DNA of 64,000 bases from Acinetobacter pollinis (lineage in GTDB: Bacteria; Pseudomonadota; Gammaproteobacteria; Pseudomonadales; Moraxellaceae). The stretch is taken from assembly GCF_015627175.1 (NCBI RefSeq), contig NZ_VTDQ01000004.1, positions 1 through 64,000 on the forward strand. Direction: 5' to 3'. Position 1 is the first letter of the stretch; each line of letters starts with the position of its first letter. The translations under genes and the position numbers were made by a program. Shown here in pieces: positions 19,254 to 27,846 of the stretch. The notes under the pieces are model-generated. The model made no database searches. It saw only the letters and a program-made list of their open reading frames with translations, and was not told the origin of the DNA.

Positions 19254-19519
19254 TTGACACAACGGTAGATGTAATTAACAAACTTGGCTTGCATGCGCGT
19301 GCATCTGGTAAGCTTATTGAAGTCACTACAAAGTTCCGTTCTAATATACAGATCGGAAAAGGTGAAAAGCTAATTGATGCTAAAAATATTATGGCATTAT
19401 TGATGCTTGGTGCAGGTAAGGGAACAACATTACGTTTAGTTGTAGATGGACCAGATGAAGAACAGGCTGTATCGGAAGTACAGGCTCTGTTTGCAGCAAA
19501 ATTTTACGAGGCAGATTAA
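19250..19519 (+). CDS. HPr-family phosphocarrier protein (NPr type)
   Basis: An 89-residue HPr-fold protein. The active-site His is in [13 protein letters not shown] and the second motif is [24 protein letters not shown]. The gene overlaps rapZ (ATGA), the usual place of the nitrogen-PTS protein NPr (ptsO), so it probably carries phosphate between EI-Ntr and EIIA-Ntr rather than sugar. It may be the only HPr used in this region; other PTS genes are not in the window. Confidence 0.88.
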   Translation: MIDTTVDVINKLGLHARASGKLIEVTTKFRSNIQIGKGEKLIDAKNIMALLMLGAGKGTTLRLVVDGPDEEQAVSEVQALFAAKFYEAD

Positions 19520-19521
19520 TC

Positions 19522-20073
19522 GTGGCACGTCGACCGCAAAAAAGTTATACAAGTGAAGATTTTGAATCATTAGAGGGGCGTGCAAGTAAAAGCGAGCAAA
19601 AACGTGCAGTACAGCGAATGGCTGCACTGGGTGAACAACTTGCTGAACTCTCTGAAAAACAGATTCGACAATTGCCTGTAGAAGATCGATTAATAGACGC
19701 TTTACTTGATGTGCGTGAAATTACTTCTTTTGAAGCACGTCGTCGTCAATTTCAGCGTATTGGAAAATTGTTACGTAATGAAGATGAGGCTGTTATTTTA
19801 TCTTATCTTACGCCAAAACAAGGACTCAAGCAGCAGGCTTTATTAACACGTTGGGTAGATCGTTTAATCGAGCAAGGTGATGCGGCAGTGCATGAGTTTA
19901 GCAAAAAATATAATGCCACTGAGAAGCATACATTGCGTCAGCATGTGCTTCGTTACCATCGCGATAAAAATTTACAAGCAACACCAGATGAATTAGAGCA
20001 AGCGCGTCAAAAAATTGTAAATTATGTTCAACAAGTTGCATTACTTTCAGATCAAGGAAAAGCCAAAGGCTAA
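19522..20073 (+). CDS. darP: Ribosome biogenesis factor DarP (YjgA, DUF615)
   Basis: A 183-residue, highly charged alpha-helical protein of the YjgA family, which associates with precursor 50S subunits and helps peptidyl-transferase centre maturation. The family features are the N-terminal KSEQKRAVQRMAALGEQL, the RQLPVEDRLIDALLDVREI core and RRRQFQRIGKLLRN. The GTG at 19522 is the start, with GAGG about 10 bases before and 2 bases after the preceding stop. It is the last gene of the pcnB-to-darP cluster. Confidence 0.85.
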   Translation: MARRPQKSYTSEDFESLEGRASKSEQKRAVQRMAALGEQLAELSEKQIRQLPVEDRLIDALLDVREITSFEARRRQFQRIGKLLRNEDEAVILSYLTPKQGLKQQALLTRWVDRLIEQGDAAVHEFSKKYNATEKHTLRQHVLRYHRDKNLQATPDELEQARQKIVNYVQQVALLSDQGKAKG

Positions 20074-20091
20074 GTACAAATTTCTGAAGCA

Positions 20092-20120
20092 TTGACTGGT
20101 AATAAGTTCATATCAATACT
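20092..20120 (+). promoter_or_regulatory. Candidate thrS promoter
   Basis: TTGACT at 20092-20097 and AATACT at 20115-20120 are spaced by 17 bases, matching sigma-70 boxes at 5 and 4 of 6 positions. Initiation near 20127 would give a leader of about 130 bases, long enough for the structures described below. Confidence 0.4.
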
Positions 20121-20170
20121 TTCGAAAAAGTCTTTATAGATGTAAACTTATTGCCTTAATTTTATACAAC

Positions 20171-20253
20171 CACCGTTTTTATATTTTGAGGTTTCCCTCG
20201 ATCATAATCTCGCGGTGACATGCTCCTTTGTATGGGGCATCACTCCTTAAGGA
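20171..20253 (+). promoter_or_regulatory. Structured thrS leader with a tRNA-Thr anticodon-arm mimic
   Basis: Upstream, CACCG (20171-20175) can pair with CGGTG (20213-20217), enclosing a GAGG/CCTC hairpin at 20188-20199. Downstream, ATGCTCC (20220-20226) pairs over 7 positions (one G-U) with GGGGCAT (20234-20240). Its loop is exactly seven bases, TTTGTAT, which places U at position 33, UGU at 34-36 and A at 37, the anticodon loop pattern of tRNA-Thr(UGU). The Shine-Dalgarno AAGGA is at 20249-20253. E. coli ThrRS represses its own mRNA by binding such a mimic next to the ribosome site. That this leader works the same way is inference. Confidence 0.6.
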
Positions 20254-20259
20254 TTTCTT

Positions 20260-22182
20260 ATGCCAATTATTACATTGCCAAATGGCGATAAAAAAGAGTT
20301 TGATCATGCAGTTTCTGTCATGGACGTTGCTCAGAGTATTGGGCCGGGTCTTGCAAAGAATACTGTTGCAGGTCGTGTAAATGACCGTTTAGTAGATGCA
20401 AGTGATTTAATCTCTGAAGATTCAACCCTTCAAATTATTACACCAAAAGATGAAGAAGGCGTTGAAATTATCCGCCACTCATGTGCGCATCTTGTTGGGC
20501 ATGCTGTAAAACAGCTATTCCCTGAAGCCAAGATGGTCATTGGCCCTGTGATTGAAGAAGGCTTTTACTACGACGTATATATGCCACGCCCTTTCACATT
20601 AGATGATATGGCTGCAATTGAAGAGCGTATGAAGTCTTTGATTGCGCAAGATTATGACGTTATAAAAAAAATGACACCACGTGCTGAAGTCATTGAGTTA
20701 TTTAAATCTCGTGGTGAAGATTATAAATTGCGTCTAGTCGATGATATGCCTGAAGAAAAAGCAATGGGGCTATATTATCATCAAGAATATGTAGACATGT
20801 GCCGTGGTCCTCATGTTCCAAATACTAAATTTTTAAAATCTTTTAAGTTAACAAAACTTTCTGGTGCATATTGGCGTGGTGATGCTAAGAATGAGCAATT
20901 ACAACGAATTTATGGCACAGCTTGGGCAGACAAAAAGCAACTTGCTGCATATATTAAACGTATAGAAGAAGCAGAAAAGCGTGACCACCGTAAAATTGGT
21001 AAAGCATTAGACTTATTTCATATGCAAGAAGAAGCACCTGGTATGGTGTTCTGGCATCCAAATGGTTGGACAATTTACCAAGCGCTTGAGCAATATATGC
21101 GTAAGGTGCAAAAAGATCATGGTTATCAAGAAGTGCGTACGCCTCAGATTGTCGATTTTGTACTTTGGGAAAAGTCAGGTCATGCAGCAAACTATGCTGA
21201 GAATATGTTTACAACACATTCAGAAAGCAGAAATTATGCAGTAAAACCGATGAACTGCCCGTGTCATGTTCAAATTTTCAATCAAGGCTTGAAGTCTTAT
21301 CGTGAATTACCAATTCGTATGGCAGAGTTTGGCTCATGTCATCGCAATGAACCGTCTGGTTCACTTCATGGTATTATGCGTGTACGTGGCTTTACTCAAG
21401 ATGATGGTCATATTTTCTGTACAAAAGACCAAATTGGTAAAGAAGTTGCAGACTTTATTAAACTGACTTTAGATGTATATAAAGATTTTGGTTTTGAAGA
21501 AGTTCAAATGAAACTTTCTACACGTCCAGAAAAGCGTGTAGGTGATGATGCACTTTGGGATTTGGCAGAGAAGTCACTTGCTGATGCCTTAGATGAAGCA
21601 GGTTTGGCATGGGATCTTCAACCAGGTGAAGGCGCATTCTATGGTCCAAAAATTGAATTTTCTTTAAAAGACTGTTTAGGCCGAATTTGGCAATGTGGTA
21701 CAATTCAGTGTGACTTTAATTTACCTGAACGTTTAGATGCTTCATTTGTGACAGAAGACAATGAACGTGACCAACCAGTCATGTTGCATCGTGCAATTCT
21801 TGGTAGTTTTGAACGATTTATTGGTATACTTATTGAACACTATGCTGGTTTTATGCCACCATGGTTATCTCCAACACAAGTATGTGTAATGAATATTACA
21901 GGTACGCAAGCTGAAGCTTGTGAAGGTGTTGTGAAAAAACTTAAAGAGCGTGGTCTTCGCGCTATTTCCGACTTGAGAAATGAAAAGATCGGATTTAAGA
22001 TTCGTGAACGTACGCTAGAGCGCATTCCATATTTACTCGTGCTCGGTGACCGTGAGGTCGAAGAGGGCACTGTCAATGTTCGTACGCGCTCAGGAAAAAA
22101 TTTGGGTACTATGTCAATCGATGCTTTCGTTGACTTAGTGGAAACAGCCGTTGCCGAACGTGGCCGGTACATTGTGGAGTAA
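20260..22182 (+). CDS. thrS: Threonyl-tRNA synthetase
   Basis: A 640-residue class II aminoacyl-tRNA synthetase of full length. Order: TGS domain (1-62), editing domain with [19 protein letters not shown] (the HxxxH zinc/editing signature), catalytic core with motif 1 near [17 protein letters not shown], zinc ligand Cys in [10 protein letters not shown], motif 2 [19 protein letters not shown], motif 3 [18 protein letters not shown], and the anticodon-binding domain with [10 protein letters not shown] and the end segment [20 protein letters not shown] is 6 bases before ATG. infC starts 5 bases after the stop, as in E. coli. Confidence 0.97.
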   Translation: MPIITLPNGDKKEFDHAVSVMDVAQSIGPGLAKNTVAGRVNDRLVDASDLISEDSTLQIITPKDEEGVEIIRHSCAHLVGHAVKQLFPEAKMVIGPVIEEGFYYDVYMPRPFTLDDMAAIEERMKSLIAQDYDVIKKMTPRAEVIELFKSRGEDYKLRLVDDMPEEKAMGLYYHQEYVDMCRGPHVPNTKFLKSFKLTKLSGAYWRGDAKNEQLQRIYGTAWADKKQLAAYIKRIEEAEKRDHRKIGKALDLFHMQEEAPGMVFWHPNGWTIYQALEQYMRKVQKDHGYQEVRTPQIVDFVLWEKSGHAANYAENMFTTHSESRNYAVKPMNCPCHVQIFNQGLKSYRELPIRMAEFGSCHRNEPSGSLHGIMRVRGFTQDDGHIFCTKDQIGKEVADFIKLTLDVYKDFGFEEVQMKLSTRPEKRVGDDALWDLAEKSLADALDEAGLAWDLQPGEGAFYGPKIEFSLKDCLGRIWQCGTIQCDFNLPERLDASFVTEDNERDQPVMLHRAILGSFERFIGILIEHYAGFMPPWLSPTQVCVMNITGTQAEACEGVVKKLKERGLRAISDLRNEKIGFKIRERTLERIPYLLVLGDREVEEGTVNVRTRSGKNLGTMSIDAFVDLVETAVAERGRYIVE

Positions 22183-22187
22183 GAAAG

Positions 22188-22736
22188 ATTAAACAGTCTG
22201 ATCGTAACCAACAAGGTGGTAAAACTAATCGCCCTGCGATTAATGATGAAATTCGTGCAAAAGAAGTTCGTTTAATTGGGGCCGATGGCGAGCAAAAAGG
22301 CATTGTTGCTTTGACTGAAGCAATTCGTGTTGCAGAGCAAGATGATCTTGATCTGGTTGAAATTGTTGCCAATGCTGAACCACCTGTTTGTAAAGTCATG
22401 GATTACAACAAGCACTTGTTTGACCTGAAACAAAAGCAAAAAGATGCGAAGAAAAAACAGCATCAAGTGCAAGTAAAAGAAATTAAATTACGCCCAGGTA
22501 CGGATGTCGGTGATTACAACGTAAAATTACGTGCGATTATCCGATTCCTTGAGGATGGCAACAAAGTAAAAATTACGTTGCGTTTCCGTGGGCGTGAAAT
22601 GGCTCATCAACAACTCGGTTTAGTACAGCTTCAAAAAATTGAGGCAGATGTTGCTGAAATCGGTGTTGTTGAGCAAGCACCAAAAATGGAAGGTCGTCAG
22701 ATGGGTATGTTACTTGGACCGAAAAAGAAAAAGTAA
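22188..22736 (+). CDS. infC: Translation initiation factor IF-3 (AUU start)
   Basis: A 182-residue factor that binds the 30S subunit and checks start codons. I start it at ATT 22188-22190: the frame is open from there, GGAG lies 8 bases upstream, and the protein then begins with the known IF-3 N-terminal domain ([17 protein letters not shown]). The first ATG, at 22386, would remove this domain. AUU is the conserved infC start through which IF-3 represses its own translation. The C-terminal domain ends [13 protein letters not shown] strong terminator follows, so rpmI and rplT are not in this transcript. Confidence 0.95.
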   Translation: MKQSDRNQQGGKTNRPAINDEIRAKEVRLIGADGEQKGIVALTEAIRVAEQDDLDLVEIVANAEPPVCKVMDYNKHLFDLKQKQKDAKKKQHQVQVKEIKLRPGTDVGDYNVKLRAIIRFLEDGNKVKITLRFRGREMAHQQLGLVQLQKIEADVAEIGVVEQAPKMEGRQMGMLLGPKKKK

Positions 22737-22755
22737 TATTGATCTGCTAGACGAT

Positions 22756-22784
22756 AAAAAGCCAGCTTCTAAAGCTGGCTTTTT
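22756..22784 (+). terminator. Terminator of thrS-infC
   Basis: GCCAGCTT (22761-22768) pairs with AAGCTGGC (22772-22779), loop of 3, flanked by A5 and T5 runs, 20 bases after the infC stop. Confidence 0.9.
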
Positions 22785-23210
22785 ATTGAGTATTTAAAAG
22801 ATTAAGATTGAGTTAAGATATTGGTTTACTTGTGCTTATCAGACAGGTTTATATTATTTTATGTATATCTTGTGATTTCTCTTATTTTTTAAGAACAAAG
22901 TTTATTCTGATAGTGAATCACGCATAAAAGTATTTATATGGTTTAAGTTGTTGTTTTATATGTATTTAATTTAATTCTTAAACTTTTTTATTCATTTTTT
23001 TGAATTAATAAGTTTTTTTATATGATCTATTTTAAAAATAAATTCAATAATTTCAATGACTAGAGTGTTTATTACAAATTACATCTCTCATGTATCAGTT
23101 TGGTGAAAATGATCTTGTTTACAATGTAAACATGTGTATATTGCTCATTATGAAATAGCGTATCTGATTGAATATCGGTGCCTAAATATAGAAATGAGAA
23201 GGGGGCTAAC
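22785..23210 (+). other. AT-rich region upstream of bfmR with TTACA repeats and a palindrome
   Basis: There is no gene here. Near bfmR there is a perfect 8-1-8 palindrome, TGTTTACA-A-TGTAAACA, at 23116-23132, and two TTACA copies at 23072-23076 and 23079-23083, in phase by 7 bases. A third TTACA is inside the palindrome. OmpR-class regulators bind short repeats and BfmR is known to regulate its own operon, so these are candidate operator sites. I cannot fix the promoter. Confidence 0.45.
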
Positions 23211-23927
23211 ATGAGCCAAGAAGAAAAGTTACCAAAGATTTTAATTGTAGAAGATGATGAGCGACTAGCACGTTTAACTCAAGAATATTTAATTCGTAAT
23301 GGATTGGAAGTCGGTGTTGAGCCTGATGGTAATCGTGCTATTCGTCGAATTATTGCAGAACAACCAGACATGGTTGTGTTAGATGTGATGCTTCCTGGAG
23401 CAGATGGTCTAACAGTATGTCGTGAAATTCGTCCTCATTACCATCAACCGATTCTAATGTTGACTGCACGTACAGAAGATATGGATCAGGTACTTGGTCT
23501 AGAAATGGGTGCAGATGATTATGTCGCTAAACCTGTACAACCTCGTGTGCTACTTGCACGTATTCGTGCATTACTGCGTCGTACAGACAAAACAACAGAA
23601 GACGAAGTTTCTCAACGTATTGAATTTGACGATCTAGTCATCGACAATGGTGGCCGTTCAGTCACTCTAAATGGCGAGCTTGTCGATTTTACAAGTGCAG
23701 AATATGATTTACTTTGGTTACTTGCTTCCAATGCAGGTCGTATCTTGTCTCGTGAGGATATTTTTGAGCGTCTACGTGGTATTGAATATGACGGTCAAGA
23801 TCGTTCAATTGATGTGCGTATTTCAAGAATTCGTCCGAAGATTGGTGATGATCCTGAAAACCCTAAACGTATTAAAACTGTTCGTAGTAAAGGTTACTTA
23901 TTCGTTAAAGAAACGAATGGAATGTAA
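23211..23927 (+). CDS. bfmR: Response regulator BfmR (OmpR family, RstA-like)
   Basis: A 238-residue regulator almost identical in the parts I recall to A. baumannii BfmR, master regulator of biofilm, capsule and envelope stress genes. The receiver domain has the acidic pair in ILIVEDDERLARL, phospho-acceptor D58 in VVLDVMLPGADG, LTART and K in DDYVAKPVQP. The C-terminal winged helix shows LDFTSAEYD-like VDFTSAEYDLLWLL, RSIDVRISRIRPKIGDD and IKTVRSKGYLF. I choose the ATG at 23211 with AGGGGG just before; a GTG at 23178 would add 11 unsupported residues. bfmS follows after 47 bases. Confidence 0.95.
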   Translation: MSQEEKLPKILIVEDDERLARLTQEYLIRNGLEVGVEPDGNRAIRRIIAEQPDMVVLDVMLPGADGLTVCREIRPHYHQPILMLTARTEDMDQVLGLEMGADDYVAKPVQPRVLLARIRALLRRTDKTTEDEVSQRIEFDDLVIDNGGRSVTLNGELVDFTSAEYDLLWLLASNAGRILSREDIFERLRGIEYDGQDRSIDVRISRIRPKIGDDPENPKRIKTVRSKGYLFVKETNGM

Positions 23928-23974
23928 ACCATTGATGTTTGTTGCTGTTGCTTTTCCTAAAGGATAGATAGTTC

Positions 23975-25624
23975 GTGTTTAAACACAGTATATTCTTACG
24001 TATCTATGCTGGCGTTGTTATTCTCGTTGCGTTGGTTGCTGTCTTTGGTTACTTGTTGGTACAGGTAATTAACTATCAGCGCGCCCAAGAATACCGTGAG
24101 TCATTAACAGATGGTATTTCTTATGTCATTGCACAAGGAATAGAACGCCAGCCAACAGCACAGCAAAAGAAAGATTGGATTTCCGATGCATCTGATCTTT
24201 TAGAGTTACCTATTTATTTAGTAGATAGTAGCAAAGTTGAATTATCTCGTTCTGAAAAGAAGCGAATGGATAATCAACAAGCTGTTGTACGTTATGATGC
24301 ACAAACGTCAGTTGCAGATATTTATCTTGGATTGCCTAGTGATCCAAAGCATTATTTATTTATTAATGCGAACAAAATAGGCGAGCGCCAAATTAAGGCA
24401 CTTCCTATTTTTATTTTAGACTATCTGATTTACTATCCCGGACAAGAAAAAGAGTATTTAGACAAAATACATCGTCACTTTTCTTATCCAATTGAAATTC
24501 AGCCTATTTTGAGCCTAGGCTTAGACTCAGAGCAAGTGGGTCGACTGCGCCAAGATCAGAGTATTTTATTGTACCGTGATAACGCAACAATGCGTGGTAC
24601 AACGATATCTATCGTATCTCCAATACCAAATAATCCATCTGAAGTCTTAGTCATAGGTCCTGTACCTATGTTTAATTGGATGCCATTTCAAATTGCCGCT
24701 GGTATTACTTTATTAAGTCTATTCTTATTAAGTTTGGGCGTATATGTGCTTATTTTTCCATTACAAAGAAAAATTAAACAGGCAATTCTTGCACTTAATA
24801 AAATTAAAACTGGTGATATGTCTACACGGTTACCTGTAGAGGGTACAGATGAAATGGCAAGCCTATCTTCAAGTTATAACGATATGGCAACACATATCCA
24901 ACGTTTGATTGAAGCACAGCGTGAGCTTATGCGCGCGGTATCACATGAACTAAGAACACCTGTTGCACGTATTCGATTTGGTATGGAAATGCTTGCAGAG
25001 GAAGAAGAATATGAATATCGCTTAAGTCAGGTGGAGATGATCGATAAAGATATTGAAGCATTAAATACTTTAATTGATGAAATTATGACTTATGCAAAAC
25101 TTGAACAAGGTATGCCATCATTAGATATTCAAAGCATAGATATTGCTGGTGTACTTGAGCAAGTAGAGCGAGAAACACAGGCCTTAAAAACACAAAAAGA
25201 TATTCAATTAATTGCCCCAGATATTGATGTGGTTGCAGATGCAGAGAGAAGATATTTGCATCGGGTGGTGCAAAACTTAGTGGGTAATGCAGTACGTCAT
25301 TGTGATCAGCGTATTCGTATTAGCGGTGGTGTTGAAGAGGATGGACAAGCTTATGTTTGCGTCGAAGATGACGGGCCTGGTATTCCAGAAGAAGATCGTG
25401 AACGAGTTTTTGAAGCATTCGCAAGATTGGATGACAGTAGAACGCGTGCATCGGGTGGATATGGTTTAGGCCTATCTATCGTGAGCCGTATTGCATTTTG
25501 GTTTGGTGGAAGTATTAAAGTAGACAGTAGTCCAGACCTCGGCGGTGCAAGATTTATAATGAGATGGCCTGCTCAAAGAAGTACGGTACAACAATTAAGT
25601 AAAACAAATAAAAGCGACCTATAA
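23975..25624 (+). CDS. bfmS: Sensor histidine kinase BfmS (RstB-like)
   Basis: A 549-residue inner-membrane kinase, partner of BfmR. A membrane helix lies at about 8-32, a periplasmic domain at 33-235, and the second helix at about 238-262. HAMP follows, then the phospho-accepting H324 in RAVSHELRTPVARI, and the ATPase domain with NLVGNAVRHC (N box), EDDGPGIP (G1), FEAFARLDDSRTRASGG (F box) and YGLGLSIV (G2). The start is GTG at 23975 with AAAGGA about 10 bases upstream. In A. baumannii BfmS mainly restrains BfmR. The transcript ends at a strong bidirectional terminator. Confidence 0.94.
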   Translation: MFKHSIFLRIYAGVVILVALVAVFGYLLVQVINYQRAQEYRESLTDGISYVIAQGIERQPTAQQKKDWISDASDLLELPIYLVDSSKVELSRSEKKRMDNQQAVVRYDAQTSVADIYLGLPSDPKHYLFINANKIGERQIKALPIFILDYLIYYPGQEKEYLDKIHRHFSYPIEIQPILSLGLDSEQVGRLRQDQSILLYRDNATMRGTTISIVSPIPNNPSEVLVIGPVPMFNWMPFQIAAGITLLSLFLLSLGVYVLIFPLQRKIKQAILALNKIKTGDMSTRLPVEGTDEMASLSSSYNDMATHIQRLIEAQRELMRAVSHELRTPVARIRFGMEMLAEEEEYEYRLSQVEMIDKDIEALNTLIDEIMTYAKLEQGMPSLDIQSIDIAGVLEQVERETQALKTQKDIQLIAPDIDVVADAERRYLHRVVQNLVGNAVRHCDQRIRISGGVEEDGQAYVCVEDDGPGIPEEDRERVFEAFARLDDSRTRASGGYGLGLSIVSRIAFWFGGSIKVDSSPDLGGARFIMRWPAQRSTVQQLSKTNKSDL

Positions 25625-25636
25625 GGTCGCTTTTTT
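25611..25636. terminator. Bidirectional terminator between bfmS and a convergent gene
   Basis: AGCGACC (25613-25619) pairs with GGTCGCT (25625-25631), with A-rich and T6 flanks. It overlaps the bfmS stop codon. Confidence 0.9.
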
Positions 25637-25638
25637 AA

Positions 25639-25998
25639 TTAATCATAGTCCATTGAATTTGGAAATAAAATAGGCTTTTTTTCATCAATCCATGATTGGA
25701 TTACGCTTTCAGGGATATTTAGAATTAACTCTTTATCTTCAACATCAATCGCATATTTTTGAATAATACGCTCATCACCCGAAAGTGTTTCAATTTTATA
25801 TTCACTGGCGATATGTAGAATACTATCTAGATTTGTACTTGTTGCAGCAGTATCCTCTTGAAAAATATGTTTGAGTTTTTCAAAAGAAATTCTAATTTGA
25901 TGTAAGGTTTTGTCCTTATTTAATTGATCTTCAATATGTCGAATCAATAGTTGTGCATACAAAAAATAGTTTGGTTTATGTGTAAATTCTAGGTTCAT
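25639..25998 (-). CDS. Conserved-looking hypothetical protein, 119 aa
   Basis: I do not recognise this protein. It is a soluble, mostly helical N-terminal half (LLIRHIEDQLNKDKTLHQIR) followed by a strand-rich C-terminal part (YAIDVEDKELILNIPESVIQSW). There is no signal peptide or membrane segment and no metal motif. GGAAAG is a few bases before the ATG. It is convergent with bfmS, shares its terminator, and stands alone in front of a 540-base AT-rich gap. Its codon use is like that of its neighbours, so it is likely a real gene limited to Acinetobacter and relatives. Confidence 0.7.
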   Translation of the reverse strand: MNLEFTHKPNYFLYAQLLIRHIEDQLNKDKTLHQIRISFEKLKHIFQEDTAATSTNLDSILHIASEYKIETLSGDERIIQKYAIDVEDKELILNIPESVIQSWIDEKKPILFPNSMDYD

Positions 25999-26352
25999 TT
26001 TTTCTTTCCATTTTTACCTTTTTTATGTCGTCACATTAACAAATTTCGTAGAAATGATTTGTAATAGATTTGCTAAAAATAAGTATATTTTTCAAAGATA
26101 AATATTTATATGAGAAATGATTTAATACAAAATTATTTTAAATATAAATAATGCTGTATTTCACATAAATTAATTTTTATGTGCTTATATAAGAAGTATT
26201 CTCATTATAAGATATAATAAGGCTTTATTCCGACTATTTTGATTGGTTTTTTATTATTTTATGATTTTGGTAGAAATAAAGAAAAATATAAGATTTATTG
26301 AAAAAAAAGTGAATACTTTTTATTTTAATAGTATTCATCAATAAGTATATAT

Positions 26353-26376
26353 ACCTAAGTCTTAGGTCGGTTTTTT
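26353..26376 (+). terminator. Orphan terminator-like hairpin upstream of nuo operon
   Basis: ACCTAA (26353-26358) and TTAGGT (26362-26367) with loop GTC, then CGG and TTTTTT. No gene on the plus strand lies before it for 700 bases, so it would end a short untranslated RNA or attenuate nuo. Confidence 0.5.
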
Positions 26377-26413
26377 AAATGAAAGTGTTTAATTTCTAGT
26401 CTTTTTGACCTGA

Positions 26414-26422
26414 TGGTATAAC
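26414..26422 (+). promoter_or_regulatory. Candidate extended -10 promoter for nuo operon
   Basis: TGGTATAAC fits the TGnTATAAT extended -10. The matching -35 position, TTCTAG at 26394-26399, is weak. It lies downstream of the orphan terminator and 120 bases before nuoA. Confidence 0.35.
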
Positions 26423-26541
26423 CTAGTAAGCAAAATAATAAATGAGTACAATAAATCTGTTTAAAGTTAATTTGTAAGCTATTTTTGAACAGTTATACAA
26501 ATTTTTTTTTTTAAAACAGGCCAGCCAGGAGTTATCCCCGC

Positions 26542-27075
26542 ATGAGTGCCATTACCTCAGACGATTGGGCAATTATTGCCTTCGTAATCGGTGTTACATT
26601 CCTTTGCGTCTTCATGCTTACTGTTCCACAGCTTCTTGGTGGAAAGTCGTGGGGACTTGCCAAACAAGAGCAGTTTGAGTCTGGTGTTGTTGGTGCAGGT
26701 GGCGCACGTATGCGTTTGTCTGCAAAATTCTATCTCGTTGCTATTTTCTTCGTTATTTTCGATATTGAAGCGCTTTATTTATATGCATGGGCAACCTCTG
26801 TTCGTGATGTTGGGTGGTTTGGTTATACAACCGTTGCAATTTTTGTGATTGATCTTTTAATTGGTCTTGCTTATGCGCTTTCGACAGGTGCATTAAACTG
26901 GTCACCATCAGATCGTTTTAAAGCTGCAAATAAACAATCCCTCGTTAGTTCTGCGCATATGGATATTGCACAGATCACACGTTTCGATTCTGTTGATGAA
27001 TTAGTAAGAGATCCAACAGGAAATATACCAGCCCAATCACGTGTAAAAAAGAAAGTCATTACTGACAAGGAGTAA
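26542..27075 (+). CDS. nuoA: NADH-quinone oxidoreductase subunit A
   Basis: A 177-residue membrane subunit of complex I with three helices (about 10-32, 63-85, 93-115). The conserved part is FESGVVGAGGARMRLSAKFYLVAIFFVIFDIE (split in two: ESG loop and FDIE helix). It belongs to the membrane-arm/peripheral-arm junction that forms the quinone channel. It is longer than E. coli NuoA (147) because of a hydrophilic C-terminal tail. First of 13 nuo genes in one direction; nuoB starts 6 bases downstream. Confidence 0.95.
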   Translation: MSAITSDDWAIIAFVIGVTFLCVFMLTVPQLLGGKSWGLAKQEQFESGVVGAGGARMRLSAKFYLVAIFFVIFDIEALYLYAWATSVRDVGWFGYTTVAIFVIDLLIGLAYALSTGALNWSPSDRFKAANKQSLVSSAHMDIAQITRFDSVDELVRDPTGNIPAQSRVKKKVITDKE

Positions 27076-27081
27076 TACGGG

Positions 27082-27759
27082 ATGAAGTACACATTAACCC
27101 GTGCTAATCCGCAAGCGGATGAATATCCGTTACAAGAAAGACAAATTGTGGATGATCCACTTCAGGATGAAGTGAATAAAAATGTATTCATGACCCGCCT
27201 AGAAGATGTTGCCCATAGTGTTGTGAACTGGGGAAGAAAAAACTCAGTTTGGCCATTTAACTTTGGTACTTCTTGTTGTTATGTGGAATATGCAACCACA
27301 TTGACGGGTGTTCATGACATGTCACGTTTCGGTGCTGAAGTGATTCGTGCATCACCTCGACAAGCAGATTTAATGATTGTTGCAGGGACATGTTTTATGA
27401 AAATGGCACCAGTCATTCAACGTTTATATGAACAGATGTTAGAGCCTAAATGGGTTATTTCGATGGGTGCCTGTGCAAATTCAGGTGGCATGTATGACAT
27501 TTATTCAGTAGTTCAAGGTGTAGATAAAATTATACCTGTAGATGTGTATGTACCAGGATGTCCACCACGTCCAGAAGCACTCATTCAAGCTTTATTATTA
27601 TTACAAGACCAGATTCAGTTAGAGCGCCGTCCGCTCTCTGCTGTGATTGGTGATGATCTTCAGCCAGTTTATAAGCCAAAGATGATGCCAGAACGTGATC
27701 GTAAAAATGCACAGCGCATTGCGGTAAAAAATCTTCGCTCTATGGATGAGATTAAATAA
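27082..27759 (+). CDS. nuoB: NADH-quinone oxidoreductase subunit B
   Basis: A 225-residue peripheral subunit that carries iron-sulfur cluster N2, the last electron carrier before quinone. The ligands are the paired cysteines in [11 protein letters not shown], the Cys in VAGTCFMKM, and the Cys in [11 protein letters not shown]. All four are present. The 87-base gap to nuoCD is the largest in the operon and can fold into a stem-loop. Confidence 0.96.
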   Translation: MKYTLTRANPQADEYPLQERQIVDDPLQDEVNKNVFMTRLEDVAHSVVNWGRKNSVWPFNFGTSCCYVEYATTLTGVHDMSRFGAEVIRASPRQADLMIVAGTCFMKMAPVIQRLYEQMLEPKWVISMGACANSGGMYDIYSVVQGVDKIIPVDVYVPGCPPRPEALIQALLLLQDQIQLERRPLSAVIGDDLQPVYKPKMMPERDRKNAQRIAVKNLRSMDEIK

Positions 27760-27762
27760 TTC

Positions 27763-27806
27763 TAACGATAAAAAAATAAAGACTCTGGATGAGTCATTTG
27801 TCGTTA
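27763..27806 (+). promoter_or_regulatory. Stem-loop between nuoB and nuoCD
   Basis: TAACGA (27763-27768) pairs with TCGTTA (27801-27806), and inside it GACTC (27781-27785) pairs with GAGTC (27791-27795). No T-run follows, so it is not a terminator. It may be an RNA processing or stability element in this unusually long gap. Confidence 0.45.
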
Positions 27807-27846
27807 AGGATCATTAATAATAATTTGTAATAAGGAAGCCAAAACA

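Larger units (their letters stand above)
25999..26541. other. AT-rich intergenic region upstream of nuoA; possible small RNA or leader
   Basis: No protein gene is visible. A perfect TATAAT box at 26213-26218 lacks a good -35. Downstream are a hairpin TGAATACT/AGTATTCA (26310-26317 with 26330-26337) and a terminator-like hairpin ACCTAA/TTAGGT (26353-26367) with CGG and T6 after it. An extended -10 (TGGTATAAC, 26414-26422) follows, a plausible nuo promoter. AGGAG before nuoA is at 26528-26532. A run of 12-13 T lies near 26500. Confidence 0.5.

Noticed and set aside
21840-22214. 124-residue open frame on the minus strand over thrS
   Set aside because: Antisense to the conserved anticodon-binding domain; composition rich in Ser/Arg with no family features.
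25999-26541. Possible small coding gene in the gap upstream of nuoA
   Set aside because: No frame has a start with ribosome-binding site and protein-like composition; the structured elements fit RNA better.
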